A stretch of DNA of 64,000 nt, from NCBI RefSeq assembly GCF_007655135.1, contig NC_045130.1:26470605-26534604 (forward strand), in the 5' to 3' direction. Position 1 is the stretch's first letter; each line of letters starts with the position of its first letter. Positions 35,900 to 48,649 of the stretch are shown here, piece after piece. The notes beneath the pieces were generated by a model. It saw only the letters and a program-made list of their open reading frames with translations. It was not told the origin of the DNA and ran no database searches. This stretch comes from Punica granatum (taxonomy: Eukaryota > Streptophyta > Magnoliopsida > Myrtales > Lythraceae). A program made the translations under genes and the position numbers.

Positions 35900-38800
35900 T
35901 ATCCAATTTGGCCCCGTCATTTACCCAAAAAAAAATCAGTTTTTTTAATCTTTACGTTGGACACGACTCCAAATTAGAATTTTGAGCTGAGATGCATCAA
36001 AACTTTCACTACGTAGCGCGTGGACTATTCCAAATAATACTCACCATCACACTTATTAAAAAAAAAAAAGAAACTCACAATTAGAAATTCGCATATTGAA
36101 TTATGAAAAAAGAAAAATGGGAGGAAAAGAGAAACTCATTGTAGTGCAACATGGACGTCAAAATAAATAGGATGGGGGGCTAAAGCAATTTCAATGATGG
36201 ATTCAAGAACTGAGAAAGCCGAGAGGTTTTGAAGTATAAAATTCCTTCTCATCATCAAAAGAAAAGAGGTCCCTCTCTTTTCCTCTCTATCCTCCAAGTT
36301 CACACCAATCTCTATCTTAATAGTTAGAATAATAATGGAATATTCATGCAGTTAAATAAAACAGATTTTGCTTCTAGATAAGATCTGGATTTTGACTGTT
36401 CAAGCTTGCAAGTACTCGAATGGAATCAACTTTTTTGTAAGTTTATTATGTATTGAAAAATATTTCGAAGAAAAAGAAAAATTAAATCAATAAAATAAAA
36501 AGGACTGAGGGATAGAGGAGGGAGTTGGTGGGTGAGATAGAAGAAAATGGGGTACATGGGTATATAATTAATTTTCCATTCTTATTACAAATGAAACATT
36601 AAGTGAAAACGTAAAATAGAAGAGAACAATAGGGATCAAATGAAAAGTCTAGAGAAAAATATAAATTCATGACGAAAACTTAGAAAAGGAAAAGAAAGAT
36701 AATTTGTAAGTCATGGAGAAGAAAGGGTGTGTGTAAAGATTGGGAAATTCACCCACCAGAGGGAGGAGAAAGTTATTTATCTTATTCAGCAAAAATTGCA
36801 AGGATCTCTCTCTTTTTCTTTTTTACCTATAAAAAAATAGTGTGAGAAACTATAAAGCATTTGGTTAGCTACCAATCAAGCCGACATCTAAATTGAACTA
36901 GCCACAACTACTATACTGAGGAAATCTGTGGTCTCACCAGGAAAAAACAAATTTAAGTTAAAAGATATGATAGGATGAAGGGAATTGATTAAGTCTTTTT
37001 TTTTAAACTTAGTTTGTGTTTTTTTAGGCTTAAAATGCACTTAATAAAATAAGTACCCGAGAAAATAAGTTGATTTTGTTTGGTGAAGTGGAAAAGTTTA
37101 GTTACTTAAAAGGTTGATGATATTTTTCTATTTTTGCCATTATCTTTTTTTAAACTTTTGCCCCTTTACATTAATATTATTTTAATTTAATTTCAATAAA
37201 TAAGGAAATCGATTTTTTTTAAAAGATTTGAAATAGATCAGAAATGGGGAGGGCTACGGTGGTGGCTACTACACCAGCCACCACCATCTCAGGAGATGTG
37301 GCCGGCATCATTAGGGGCTGTTGGCAACGTCGCCTAGGTTGTGATTGTCGGCGAGGAGTCACCACAGCTCAGATCTCATTCCTTCTCTCTCTTCGAGGAG
37401 AAATGAGGACTTTTCGTTTGTTTGAGGAAAAGAATAAAAGAAGAGAGTCGGAATTAGCCTAATTTGGTTGGACATACTTAAATGAGGACATTCATTCGAA
37501 TGAATAAAGATAAAATATTAGCGTATTAGTTATGTAATCAATGCATTGCATGGGCATCTACGTTTTTTTAGTTAATATTTCATAAATTGAATTTATAAAT
37601 ATCAATTCTTAAATTAAAGTAAATAAAACGAGTTTTCTTGAAATATTACGTGTTATGTAAGATGCCAAAATTCAATAAAATAAGGATTGCACATGCATTT
37701 ACTTTTTATTTTTAGTTATTTTTTTATTTGAAAAGATTTTAGCTAGTGAAAGGTCACGCGACGAAAAGATTGCTTCATCCTATGTGATGTTTCCTTATGT
37801 CTCGTCCTGGCTTTTATTATATATATATATATATGTATGTATCTAACTAAGATATATCATTTCCATAAGTGGCACAGGTTATCTAAGAAGAATGTTACCC
37901 AGTTATAATTGAACTGAATTAATTTTGCAAAAATAGATTCCAGATGTGGTGTAAACGAAATATACAAGGTAAGTCCACCGGAAAAAAGAAAAGAAAAGAA
38001 AGAAAGATAGGCAAGGTATATTATGTGTCTAACATCTTGTTTGTCATGAAGTTGATCTTAGATGGCCGATCAAATTAAGAACCACCTTATAAAATGAGGT
38101 TTATTAATTTTCGGTAAATTGTTAGATTTCTGAAAGATTTTTTGGAATAATAAGTTGTCGAAATTTTCTGTTACTATCTAAGGGTTCAAATTTTTGTCGA
38201 TTCTTAATTTAATATAATCATATCATGGTAATTAGCATTGTCTTCAAAAGCACTAGGACATTGCCCTCGCTGTGCCTCAGCAACAAAAGTTTCCTCAAAT
38301 AATTTGTTAGATAGATGTATATTAATAAATTATTATTTTCTATATCCCCTTATTTATTTATGATTATAATATCTTAAAATAATAGATTTGGAATGTTTAT
38401 GAGTCTTTTCGTACGGATAAAGGGAAGAAAATATTACTTGTAATAGTACGTGTATAATTAGTATATTTCCTTACGAAAGAGACAGTATAGAGGAAGAAGT
38501 CTGTATCTATGAATGAAAAACTGTAAAAAAATAAAAAATAAAAAAAGCATAGGGTATATGTATTACTCTTTAGAAAAAGATAAAATAGATAGAGAGAATA
38601 AATTGAAGTACATCGGAAATCAAATCCTCTAGCGATAAAGAAAAAAATAGGAAAGCTTGTAAACCATATGGGCGTAAAATGTGACCTTATATTTACTTGT
38701 AATGTTCGCTTCCTTAGGTGACATTATTTTTGTATATAGTACTTGTAATAAAAAAAGGGAACAACTCGCATGTAGTAGGAATAAATCTAGATAAAAAAAA

Positions 38801-40410
38801 GCAGAAAAATGATATTTTAGATTAACTTGGCCTGATCATAATGATCGAATCATTTGACTCGATGGGTTAATCAAGTTATCCTGCTAGTTGGTCGGGTCGG
38901 TTTTAAAAACATTGGATAAAATAGAAAATTAAAATAAAAGGCAAGGATATCTAGGAGAGGGAAATAGTTCCACACTTGTAATCTAAAGTTAAAAAAAATA
39001 CCCAAAAAAAGTTTGAAAAACAATTATTGCAAATATCCTAATTTGTACATCTAGCACTTCTAATATGGAATTTCTTTTGAATTTTCTAAATAAAAGTTAG
39101 GGAATTTTTTGCCTAAAACCCTATACGATCGGATAATTCGGCATTAAGGGTTGACCAAAATTACCTAATACCTTATTCAGGCACATGAAGTAAAGTATTA
39201 TAGTGATCGGCCAAAAAAAAAACAGAGAAAAGTTTGTACAACATAAGGGCGAAAAATGTGACGTTATATTTACTTATGAATGCTAGAGGTTCGCTTCCAT
39301 AAGTTTGCTTTTAACTATAATGATCAGATCATTTGACTCAACTGGTCAACCGGCTTACACCGTTATCTTGCCGGTCCATATTTAAAAACACTGGGCAAAA
39401 GAAGAAAATTAAAACAAAGAAAGACACCTGGTAGAATGAAAATATTCCCTACTTGTAGCCTAAAATTCGAGAAAAAAATATTGCATATATATGGTACTTT
39501 TAATGCGAAATTGCTTCTAATTTTCCAAAATAAAAATTGAGGGAAAATGTTTTTGGGGAATAAGTGGTCTTACTATAACGATCATATCATTTGGGCTGAC
39601 GAGTTGACCGAATTAACTGATACCTTATTCAGGTCGGATTTGAAAAAATGGAAAATGGAGAAATTTTAAAGAAATTTTGAAATTGAAAAGGCTAAAAATT
39701 TTAAAAAGATATATTCTTTTGGTGTAGATTCCGATATTTGAAAGTCTAATGAGCATGATAATCAAAGATATATTTACCCTAACAAATTGATCGAATTACG
39801 TGATAATTTTATTTAGATCATATTAGAAAACACTAAAAAAAAAGAGAGAGGGATTAGAAAGCTCCCACTCGCCTCCAGGGGCCAAAAAGGGACCCAAAAT
39901 AGCTATCTTATATAATAATTGTTACCCATAAAACAAATTTATGTAGAGATAATTTTTAGAGATATTATTTCGATATTATAGGAACTAAACTATATCTAAA
40001 ATAAGATCTTGTTGGTTAACTAGATTAGTTTATACTCTTAAGATATTTTTGATTTGATTTAGCTATCTATCAACATCTATCATTATTTTTATTAATTTTT
40101 TTTGTCTATAAACAAGTGAGTTTTCTACATTATTTAATTAATCAATTTAAATAATCCACTATCGTGATTTTGACATATGGTTACCACGTTTTGATATCTC
40201 TCCTTCCTATTTTATGTTAAATTTCTTCAAGGTCCGAAGCTGGATAATGGGCCATTGATAACATGAAAATGACAATAAACAACCTTTGAAGCGAGAAAAA
40301 CTCAAGTCAATCTCTTCGGTATTTGAAGCTACATATGCTCAAGCCATCAAGTCAACAGGTATATCTTGACCGCGGAAGCCAAGGGATTTTTTGTTTCAGT
40401 CTATTGATAA
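35900..40410. other. Long AT-rich gene-free region
   Basis: No gene recognised over 4.5 kb. It contains a GC-rich island (37240-37400) with a 72-codon frame of no known family. It also has a minus-strand Helitron-like end at 37525-37560 (cccatgcaatgcatt hairpin, then CTAA before T) and a (TA)n run near 37820. Two related paragraphs at about 38820-38930 and 39310-39420 (tgatcgaatcatttgactcg against tgatcagatcatttgactca) suggest another diverged direct repeat. Confidence 0.5.
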
Positions 40411-40414
40411 TTAA

Positions 40415-40720
40415 GAGTGCGTTTGGATTTTGAGTTGAGTTGAGTTTTGATTTTAATTGGTTTGTAATGATTGTATTGTTAAATTATGAGGAAAAGTATG
40501 AAAAAGTAATAAATAATTGAGAAAAAGTAATGATTAAGTAATGATTGTGTTGTTGAATTGTGAAAAAGTAATGAATAGTTGAGAGAATTTAATATTAAAA
40601 ATTGAATTGAATGGTTAAAAAATTTTAAAAATAAAAAAAGTAATGATTGTGATGTTAAATTAAAAATAAGTGGAATTGAGTTGAGTTGAGTTGAATATTA
40701 TTCGAAAAACAAACGCACCC
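40415..40720 (+). mobile_element. Tourist-like MITE, copy A
   Basis: The left end gagtgcgtttgg and right end caaacgcaccc are inverse. Flanks are TAA (40412-40414) and TAG, a slightly altered 3-bp PIF/Harbinger-type duplication. Internal gttgagttgag and gtaatgattg words recur. A second copy lies inverted at 58824-59144. Confidence 0.7.
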
Positions 40721-41145
40721 TAGACCCATGTCAATTCATGGTTATTGTTGGGTAATGAAGCCCCCACCGCCGTCAAATTCGATTGGAAACTCATGCAAGA
40801 CTAGAATTTTCGCTGGTTTACATGTTCTTCTTAAGGAAGTGGTAGATATATTATTTCGATATTTTAGGAATTAGAATATTTGAAATAAGATTTTCCTGAT
40901 CAATTAGGTTAGTTTATCTCCTTGAGATATTTCGGATGTGATGTAGTTATTATTCCACATCTATCTATATTCATTTCAAGATCTTCGTTTTTAAAATCTA
41001 TGTAGCGTATAAATTGGCAAGTTTCTTATCTTATTTAATGAATAAGTCTGAATAATCTATCATTCATGGGATTTTGGCCTACGCGGTATATCTAATTTCT
41101 CTCTCTTTCTTAGCTTATATATTAAATTTCTGAACAATTGAATCA

Positions 41146-41535
41146 TCTATGCTACTTCAAAAAGAAAGTTTTTTTTTTCTTCTAACATTCGATTTCTCAA
41201 AATATCATTCTTCCAATTCGATTAGAAAATATGATCAATTGGATACAATATCAGTTTTGTTAATTTGCATTCGCACTTTTCTCGACTCACATTGTTCTCC
41301 TAAAAGTTCTCTTTTTTCTCTCTCCCTCTCTCACTTCTCACTTGCATAACTTCCTCACATTTCAAAATTTTAATTATTTAATTAATTTAACTCAGAAATC
41401 AAATTTTTATATTTCAAAGGACAAAGTATATTGTTTCGACTAATTAAGATTGATAAAAAATTACAATGCGTTATAAAAATTAAACTTGAGAAAAAAAATA
41501 TTTAATGAATTCCGCGCGTAGCGCGGTCTATGTCT
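41146..41535 (+). mobile_element. Complete non-autonomous Helitron, 390 bp
   Basis: It opens TCTATGCTACT after an A and ends with a hairpin (ccgcgc gta gcgcgg, about 41513-41527), a seven-base spacer and CTAG before T. It matches the 10411-10799 element in size, 5' end (10 of 11 bases) and pyrimidine-rich middle, so both belong to one family. No helicase or Rep protein is encoded. Confidence 0.75.
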
Positions 41536-41597
41536 AGTTATTTTTATATGAAAGAAAAGAAATTATAAGAAAAGGAGACGGGAAGTAATTCGTGCCT

Positions 41598-41598
<1 letters not shown>

Positions 41599-41632
<34 letters not shown>

Positions 41633-41633
41633 T
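41599..41633. repeat. (ATT)n microsatellite
   Basis: About eleven uninterrupted TTA/ATT units. Confidence 0.9.
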
Positions 41634-41639
41634 GTGCCT

Positions 41640-42340
41640 CTATAATAAGGAAAGTGCATGGTGGCATTGTCAAGCACAATCAATTTGCTGCAACCGATTT
41701 CACGTGCCATACATGCCATCATCATAAAAGAAGAGAAACCAAATGGACCCCCACCAATCATTTTAATTCAATCAATTTAAAAATTTCCACTCATCGCTCC
41801 GCCAATTAATTATTCGTTTGAGTTGACGTTATTTCATCAAAAATTTCAATTGGAATTTTAATTAATTACTGGCGTGTATAATTGCGAGAATGATGAGGAT
41901 ACCAGCCGAGCTCTATCTAGTGGGGTCGTCGAATCATTTTGAGGGAGAAAATTTTGCCTAAATCAAAAGAGAATTATTAGAAAGAGATATTACCTGTGTC
42001 TAATGTTGGTCTGCTCAAGAAGGGTTGGTTTGGGAATTGGGGTTGATGTTGCCGATGGAAAACCGGAAATAAAATAATAAAAAATAATTATGGATTTAGA
42101 TTACGTTAATGTGTTTGGAATTCACTAATTTAAAGCTATTAGAATTAAAATACATGACTGATTAGTACTTGAAATATATAATATAATAAGTATAATCAAT
42201 TTTATTTTTATAATTACTTATTGATCAATTGCAAGTGCCACATTCAACCCAAACTATTGTTTTATCACCAAACACAGGTTCCGTTTAAAAATCACATTCA
42301 CGCTATCAAATGAACTCATGTTCAGATAAAATTGAAAATT
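41640..42340. other. AT-rich spacer, no gene seen
   Basis: Nothing recognised apart from low-complexity AT stretches. Confidence 0.5.
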
Positions 42341-42342
42341 TT

Positions 42343-44014
42343 TGTTAGAGATGTCTCGGATTAAGCCTGAAGATTCGAAGACCCAGTAGGCGACGACAAG
42401 ATTGGTCGAAAAGAGAAAGGAGTGATATATTTCATATTTTCTAAGGATTTCGTTGTATTTTTTGAATATTTGAAGAGTGAAATATTCATAGGAAATATTA
42501 AAAATATTTATACGATATCTTTAGATTATTTAAAAGGAGAAATATTCATATATCAAATGGAAGAATATTCTAGAGGGATTTTAGGATATTTTTGAGATAA
42601 GAGAGTCATGTATCTATATAAAGAAGTGAGCCATATCCTCAACACACAACGTTGCGTGAGACGGTGAGTGTTGAGGTGATATCATTCGATAATTATCTCG
42701 AGTTTATTTCTCTATAACTCTATAATTTTAAGGTGAGAAAGGTGAGAGAGAATTGAGAGGTCGGAGAGACTATTTTCGGTGAGGTTCGAATCGGTAAAGG
42801 GGCTTTGGAAACACGAGGGATATCTCGGTTGTAATCTCTGATTTTCTTTTATCTACTGGATACTCTTGCTTTGTCTATTGATGTTTCCCTCTACTTGAGG
42901 GTTTTACCGCATATATTTGATATAGAATAATATGATAGAATCTAATGATTAATAATATAACTATTAATATACTGATAATTAATATAGTGTAATATAGTGA
43001 TATATAATTTTGATCTATTTATCAATTAGATGTTTATGAATAATTAATATCTTAATTATATAGTACAGTAAGATTTTTTTTTCATTCCATTTTTTAAACT
43101 CAAATAACATTTTTTTGACAGTTTTTTTACTAAGCTAATTCTATTCCTTTTTGACTTTTCATGTCATCACTATTATTTATTACATGACTTTATATCATTT
43201 ATAAAAAATTCTCAATAGAATTAAATAACTAAATAGAATTTCATTTCATAATAAGAATTTCTTAATTTAATAATTCGATTATGTCGTTTATTTTTCAATT
43301 TCTCGCTATTCTAATTTCGTCTGGACATCTTTGGAACAATAAATGGTATCAGAGCACAGGTCTCAGAGTTGATAAAAATGTTAGGCGCGAGATTTGAGGT
43401 GGAGAAATTTGATAGGAAGAACGACTTCGGATTGTGGCGGATAAAGATGAAAGCTTTGCCGGTTCAACATGGCCTAGATGGAGCACTACAAGGAGAGACA
43501 CAAGCTGGATCTGACCTTGATGGCTGACTAGAAGAAGTCGGTCATGGAAGGCTCTTAGCATAATTCAATTGAGCCTGTTGAGAAATATCTGTATCTCAAA
43601 TGGAAAAATATTCTAGAGGAATTTTAGGATATTTTTGAGATAAGGGGGTCTTGTATCTACATAAAGGGAGTGAAGCATGTACTCAAGACACAATGTTGCG
43701 AGAGATGGTGAGTATTGGGTGAGATCTTTCGGGAATTCTCTCGGGTTTATTTCTCTGTAACTCTAGAGTTTTAGGGTGAGAAATGTGAGGGAATTGAGAG
43801 GTCGGGGAGACTATTCTCGGTGAGGTTTGGGTCGGTAAGGGGGTTAGAAAACACAAGTGATATCTAGTTGTAATCTCCATTTTTTTTTATCTAGGGGATA
43901 CTCATGCTCTGTCCATAATGTTTTCCTTCGTTTGAGGGTTTTACTATGTATATTTGGTGCCATTTATTTTTCGATTTCTCGTTATTCTAATTTCGTTTTG
44001 ACGTCTTTCGAACA
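42343..44014 (+). mobile_element. Deleted Copia retrotransposon (LTR, gag stub, truncated LTR)
   Basis: The 5' LTR spans about 42343-43338 (starts tgttagagatg, ends gaaca). A primer-binding site (tggtatcagagc, 43344-43355) follows, then a short gag remnant. The second LTR (43580-44014) matches the first only from about 42538 onward, so its 5' part is lost together with the rest of gag and all of pol. The 5' LTR also carries about 366 bp (42921-43286) absent from the other copy, either an insertion there or a deletion in the partner. Confidence 0.8.
43378..43527 (+). pseudogene. Copia gag N-terminal remnant
   Basis: The frame opens 22 bases after the primer-binding site and reads RFEVEKFDRKNDFGLWRIKM then KALPVQHGL, the standard start of plant Copia Gag. 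It stops at TGA after about 49 codons and is followed directly by LTR sequence. No zinc knuckle, protease, integrase or reverse transcriptase remains. Confidence 0.8.
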
Positions 44015-44354
44015 ACAAATTTTAATTGGTTTATCATAACGACTCGATGAGGAAGAATTACAATAGTTGTTTCAATATATAAATGTACACTACAAAGCTT
44101 ATTTATTCATTTACTATGACCCTAATGATATATCGTGGATAACGCAAGACTGATGAAGAATATGTTCTCCCAACTATTGTTCCTATGCTTGTCAAAAGCA
44201 TATTTGTTGGTTAGTAACAATAAATGATTTCGAGAATTTATCAAAATAATTTAAAAATTTAAAATAATCACACACCTTTTTCTTTGTAAAAAAAAAATTT
44301 AAAGTTATCGCATAGAATTAGAGCGACGATAACCTTCATTTGATTCACATGATG

Positions 44355-45005
44355 TTTTGCAATTTCACATTTTAGACTCTTGCCCCCAATCTTTAAAAAT
44401 TTATAAGATACCTCCAACCTTACAAAATATAAGCATTTTGCCCCCTCCGATCACTTTTCCGGGCAAAAAGAGGCATGCTCATGGAATGAGGCATTTTCAA
44501 GGGGCAAATATGAACTTTAACCAAATAAAAATAACTAATTAAAAAATTGAATAAAAAAGAAAGTGAAGGAAATGGATCGGAGATAGGAGTGGGGGAGCCC
44601 TAATGCCACCAAACCCCTAGAACGAGATCATCGGCGGGCTTGCTGCAACCACGATCGGGGGGTGGGGTGGCTTGTTGTGGTGCCATCCACCCCTTCTATT
44701 GAGAGATCTCGACTAAGATCTTCCTGATCGAGGGATGGAGGCGCCTCCACCAGCCATGTCACCCTATTCTTTGATCTCTAATCCTTTTCCTAATTTTTTT
44801 TTTAAAATTTATGATTTTATTATTTTAAATTATGTGAAATGACATTTTTGTCTCTCAAAAATGTCACGTCACTCATTCTTATTGGAAATTTGACCAAATG
44901 AGGTAAAGTGCCTTTTTATTATTTAAGTTAAGGGGTATTTTAGAAAATTTTAAAGGCCGGGGTAAATAATATCTGCCCTAGGCTGGGGACAAATTGTTTT
45001 TACTT
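44355..45005. mobile_element. Possible long-TIR element with a GC-rich core
   Basis: The left arm (gcaatttcacattttagact, then tgcccccaatctttaaaa) resembles the inverse of the right arm (ggggtattttagaaaatttt, aaaggccggggtaaat, ggggacaaattg). The core (44580-44760) is GC-rich and gene-like in composition, with no recognised frame. Target-site duplication not resolved. The pattern fits a MULE that captured host sequence, but this is tentative. Confidence 0.4.
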
Positions 45006-45221
45006 ATTAAGAAAAAAAAAAACTAAGCCAAAAAATATCAATGCCCAAAGACACAGATGATAAAAAAAACTCCTCAAGGTATTGGCCCATCTGTCCGTAC
45101 ACTGTTTATCCCCTGGAGATGGCTGTCTCCTTTTTCCTCTTCCTTGGATTCAACTTCACATTTTCGGATCACCACATGACCGATTGACTGTTTCTTCCCC
45201 CTTCTGTCAGCAACCCACCAT

Positions 45222-45277
45222 TGTTTTTTTTTTTTTTTTTTTTTTTTTTTCTCTCTTTCTCTCTTTCTCTCTCTCTC
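45222..45277. repeat. Poly-T and CT-rich tract upstream of RhoGDI
   Basis: About 28 T residues, then ctctctttctc-type repeats, roughly 320-370 bases upstream of the RhoGDI start. It probably lies in the promoter or 5' leader. Confidence 0.7.
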
Positions 45278-45593
45278 AAAAATTTGAGCTTCCCCTGAAT
45301 AACAAACTCCCCTACACTTGTCCCCATTTTCTTGGCTTCTTGAGAAAAAGAAAAACCAGAAACAGAGAAGTTCATGCCATAGTTAGTTTTCCTTCCTTGG
45401 ATCGCACCCCATTAACCCCTCTCCCTCTCCCCCTCTCCGCATTCGGGTGCTGCTCTGTTTCCCCCCGGGAAGAAAGAAAGGAAGAAAGAAATCTCTCCCT
45501 TTTCCAGTTCTTCCCCTGTTCCAGCACCATCATCATCTTCTTCTTCTTCTTGCATTAGGGGTGTAGGGAAACTCTGGTTTTGATGAACTGTTG

Positions 45594-47181
45594 ATGTCCT
45601 TGGCTGTTGGAGCAATGGGGCACGACGACAACAAGGGCGCCGAGAAGACAGAGCAGCAGCCCGCTGGAACGAAGACACCCACAAACGCCGAGGAGGAAGA
45701 GGAGCACAAGATCCACCGGTCCCCGAGCGAGAGCTCCATCTATGCCACCGAGGAAGAGGATGATGAAGATGGGGGCGGGAAGAAGATCGATTTGGGACCC
45801 CAGTGCACTCTCAAGGAACATTTCGAGAAGGATAAGGTCTGTCTTTCCCTGCCTGCCTTATTTTAACACATGCCATGCATCAACCTCTGCCCATTCTGGT
45901 TCATTTCCTTTTTTTTTAACGTTCAACTTGCTTTCCTAGAGAATCTTGTTGGGTAAGCCTTTAATCTTCTGTCAGGCAAATTTAAAAGGCCTCTGGTGCA
46001 TTGGAATTTACAATTGTTCATGTTTTTGCGTGGAGAAGATGGGTTTGAAATCTTTCTTTATATCTGCTGTCATGTTTTTGTGAAAACAAGAACAAGATTC
46101 CTAATTTCGTCCAAGAAAGTCTCATCTAAAGTGCAACCGACGAAGCTTTTTCTAATTACGAAAGATATTGCAACCGCTGCGAAACACTTCTATAAAATGA
46201 AATTTCATCGGAAATCTACAGCATTCTCTAGATTGTCAACGGCGAGTGCATGACTGTTGAAGAGATTTGCATGGAAGGGAAGGCACAGTGATTACCTGTA
46301 GTACAGGAAAAAGACAACGGAGAAAAGCAACTTCCCTTATGTGAAATGGAGTTGAAAATTTTTCTCATTCTCGGTCGAGTTTTGTTGTCATCAATGTGGA
46401 TGTTTATGGTACCCGTTTTGATTGGATATTTAGGATGATGAAAGCTTAAGGAGATGGAAGGAACAGCTTCTGGGCAGTGTGGACTTCTCATCTGTTGGAG
46501 GTAATTTAATTTCTTCAATGTTGCAACTGACTTTTCGTTTTCCCTTTCCTTTCTGCATTCACAGTGAAACTTGCAGCAGATAATCCGCTCATCCTGATAG
46601 GCAATAACATTGTTGGACATTTTCTTTTGTGTTAAACTCGAATGCTTAGTACTTTTGGTAAAACAATGTGATTACTGCATCAATCAATGGACTCGGTGTT
46701 TCCACTCCCCCGCCCCCCCCTTTATCTAACTACCAAATGGTCGATACCTGTTATGGTTCGTAGAAACTCTGGAACCCGAAGTGAAGTTCTTGAGCTTGGC
46801 AATACTGTCGCCGGGAAGGTCCGACATTGTTCTTTCGATACCTGAGAATGGGAAGCCCAAAGGCCTATGGTTCACTTTAAAGGAAGGCAGCCGCTACAAC
46901 CTCAAGTTCTCCTTTCAGGTCAAAAACAACATTGTCTCTGGTCTCAAATACACCAACACTGTGTGGAAGACTGGTGTAAAAGGTAAATTCTAGCAAGAAA
47001 TTTCCTTCCATGTAATCTATGCTCAGGATGAGGTTTTAGATAAACATGATGGGTTGCGAATCCTCCGACTTTCTTTAACATGGTCCCACTCCGTCTGGTG
47101 CATTAGTTGATTGGCACAGGCTGATCAAATCATCAGAATCTTAATTATGATTTGACGACCATATTGTCTGTGGAACTAAGG

Positions 47182-47221
<40 letters not shown>

Positions 47222-48519
47222 TTCCTTCGATTGGCACAAGGTGATCAAATCATCAGAATCTTAATTATGATTTCACGACCATACTGTCTGTGGAACCAGA
47301 AAAAAGAATATGGTTCCATATCAGGAAAAAGAAGCAGTCCAAAAGGAAAAGAACAAGGGCAAGGAAAAGACTTGATGTATATTATAAGGCAAGATCCATC
47401 CCCGGTGTTGAGACTTATGTATTACTGGACCAGTTGCAATAAGAGACTTATGTATTACATAGAGTCAAAAGTTCTTTAAAAAAGCCATATTACCTTCCTA
47501 GCAATTCTTAGAAACAACTTGTGATTGTAATCTCTCCATATGTTCGTCATTTAGGGAATTATTATTGTATTAAGTTATGCATACATCTTCAATATCAAAG
47601 TCAGGGCATGACATCTTATGCGCATTCTCTTGCAGTGGACAGCTCGAAAGAGATGGTCGGCACCTTCAGCCCACAGTCAGAGCCCTACACACATGTGATG
47701 CCAGAGGAGACGACACCTTCCGGAATGTTTGCTCGAGGATCTTACTCTGCTAGAACCAAGGTTAGTTTCGTCTTCTTTTAATATTGTGCTTGTGAATTTG
47801 TACTGTGTATTGCACCTTTCATGTGCCTAATTGATGATCATGACATTTAAGGAATATACAAGGCTTTGATTGATAAATGATACTAAAATAAGTTTCTTGA
47901 GAAGGGTGTTCTCAAAGATAATCTCACCTCTTCACTTATGCTCAGAAAGTTCATCAAATGCAAACAAATACTGATTAAGCTTCATTTGGATTGCATGTGT
48001 GTCAGTTGTAATGCTGTTAATTTGAGTTCTTGACTTTTGTGAATTATAAAACTAGCCTTTGATCAGTTAAGGCATTTTCATTAAAACAATTTACAATCTG
48101 ATACAACTATTTGGTTGTGGGATTTTCTTTTCTCGAAGTAGGGTAACAAGTGCCGCTAGGAATTCTAGGGGATGCAAACTTTTGACAAAGTGCAAAAAAG
48201 GGCTTCTGTTTCCTGGCTCGTTATCGATGAGTTTAAATGCATCTTTCATGTAAGAAGGCAAAATCTTGAGAGTTTTTGCATCCAATAAACCGATTTCTTA
48301 TTTGCGTAGACGAACAACAAGGGGTCTCCTTTACCTATCAATCTTACAATCTACAATTTGTCGTTTCCATGTTAAGGCCTTTTACAAAATCTATCCTTCC
48401 TGGCTTCAAGTTTGTTCATTCTCTGTCTTCATTTGCAGTTCGTTGACGATGATAACAAGTGCTACTTGGAGATCAACTACACCTTTGACATCCGGAAAGA
48501 GTGGCCGGCGGACCAATAA
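45594..48519 (+). CDS. Rho GDP-dissociation inhibitor (RhoGDI)
   Basis: Five exons (45594-45836, 46434-46500, 46764-46982, 47636-47760, 48439-48519) total 735 bp, 244 residues, with GT-AG junctions. Family members bind prenylated ROP/RAC GTPases, keep them GDP-bound and cytosolic, and so restrict ROP activity spatially, for example at root-hair sites. Residues 1-75 are a variable acidic tail (SESSIYATEEEDDEDGG). Then follow the conserved ESLRRWKEQLLGSVD helix, ILSPGRSDIVLSI, WFTLKEGSRYNL, GLKYTNTVWKTGVKV and PSGMFARGSYSARTKF, and the end CYLEINYTFDIRKEW. These form the immunoglobulin-like prenyl-binding fold. The ATG at 45594 (MSLAVGAMG) is chosen because plant relatives such as Arabidopsis SCN1 start MSL. 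Intron 3 holds a (TA)n run between two copies of a 68-bp block. All key blocks are intact, so it should be functional. Confidence 0.96.
47113..47299. repeat. Direct duplication flanking a (TA)n run, in RhoGDI intron 3
   Basis: A block starting gattggcacaggctgatcaa at 47113 recurs at 47230 with few differences (tgatttgacgacc against tgatttcacgacc), both ending gtctgtggaac. The (TA)n microsatellite (47184-47219) lies between them, suggesting slippage or unequal exchange. Confidence 0.85.
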
Positions 48520-48637
48520 TCTCTCTGCCTCCAGTCTTGATTTTCCTTTGCCTGCAACTGTTCTTCGAACTTGAGAGATCCTGCAATCTCCTATGTCATG
48601 TGTAATCTACTACTTGTCCATGACTGTTGCTTTAAAC

Positions 48638-48643
48638 AATAAA
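48638..48643 (+). terminator. Candidate poly(A) signal of RhoGDI
   Basis: An AATAAA hexamer about 119 bases after the stop codon, followed by T-rich text, in a suitable position for 3' end formation. Confidence 0.5.
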
Positions 48644-48649
48644 TGGAAG

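Noticed and set aside
37244..37462. A small gene at the GC-rich island
   Set aside because: The 72-codon frame has no family match and resembles GC-rich cores of non-autonomous elements; no splice or promoter signals were found.
45082..45558. A 158-codon plus-strand frame upstream of RhoGDI
   Set aside because: Its Phe/Ser/Leu-rich content comes from poly-T and CT-repeat sequence; it is probably the RhoGDI promoter and leader.
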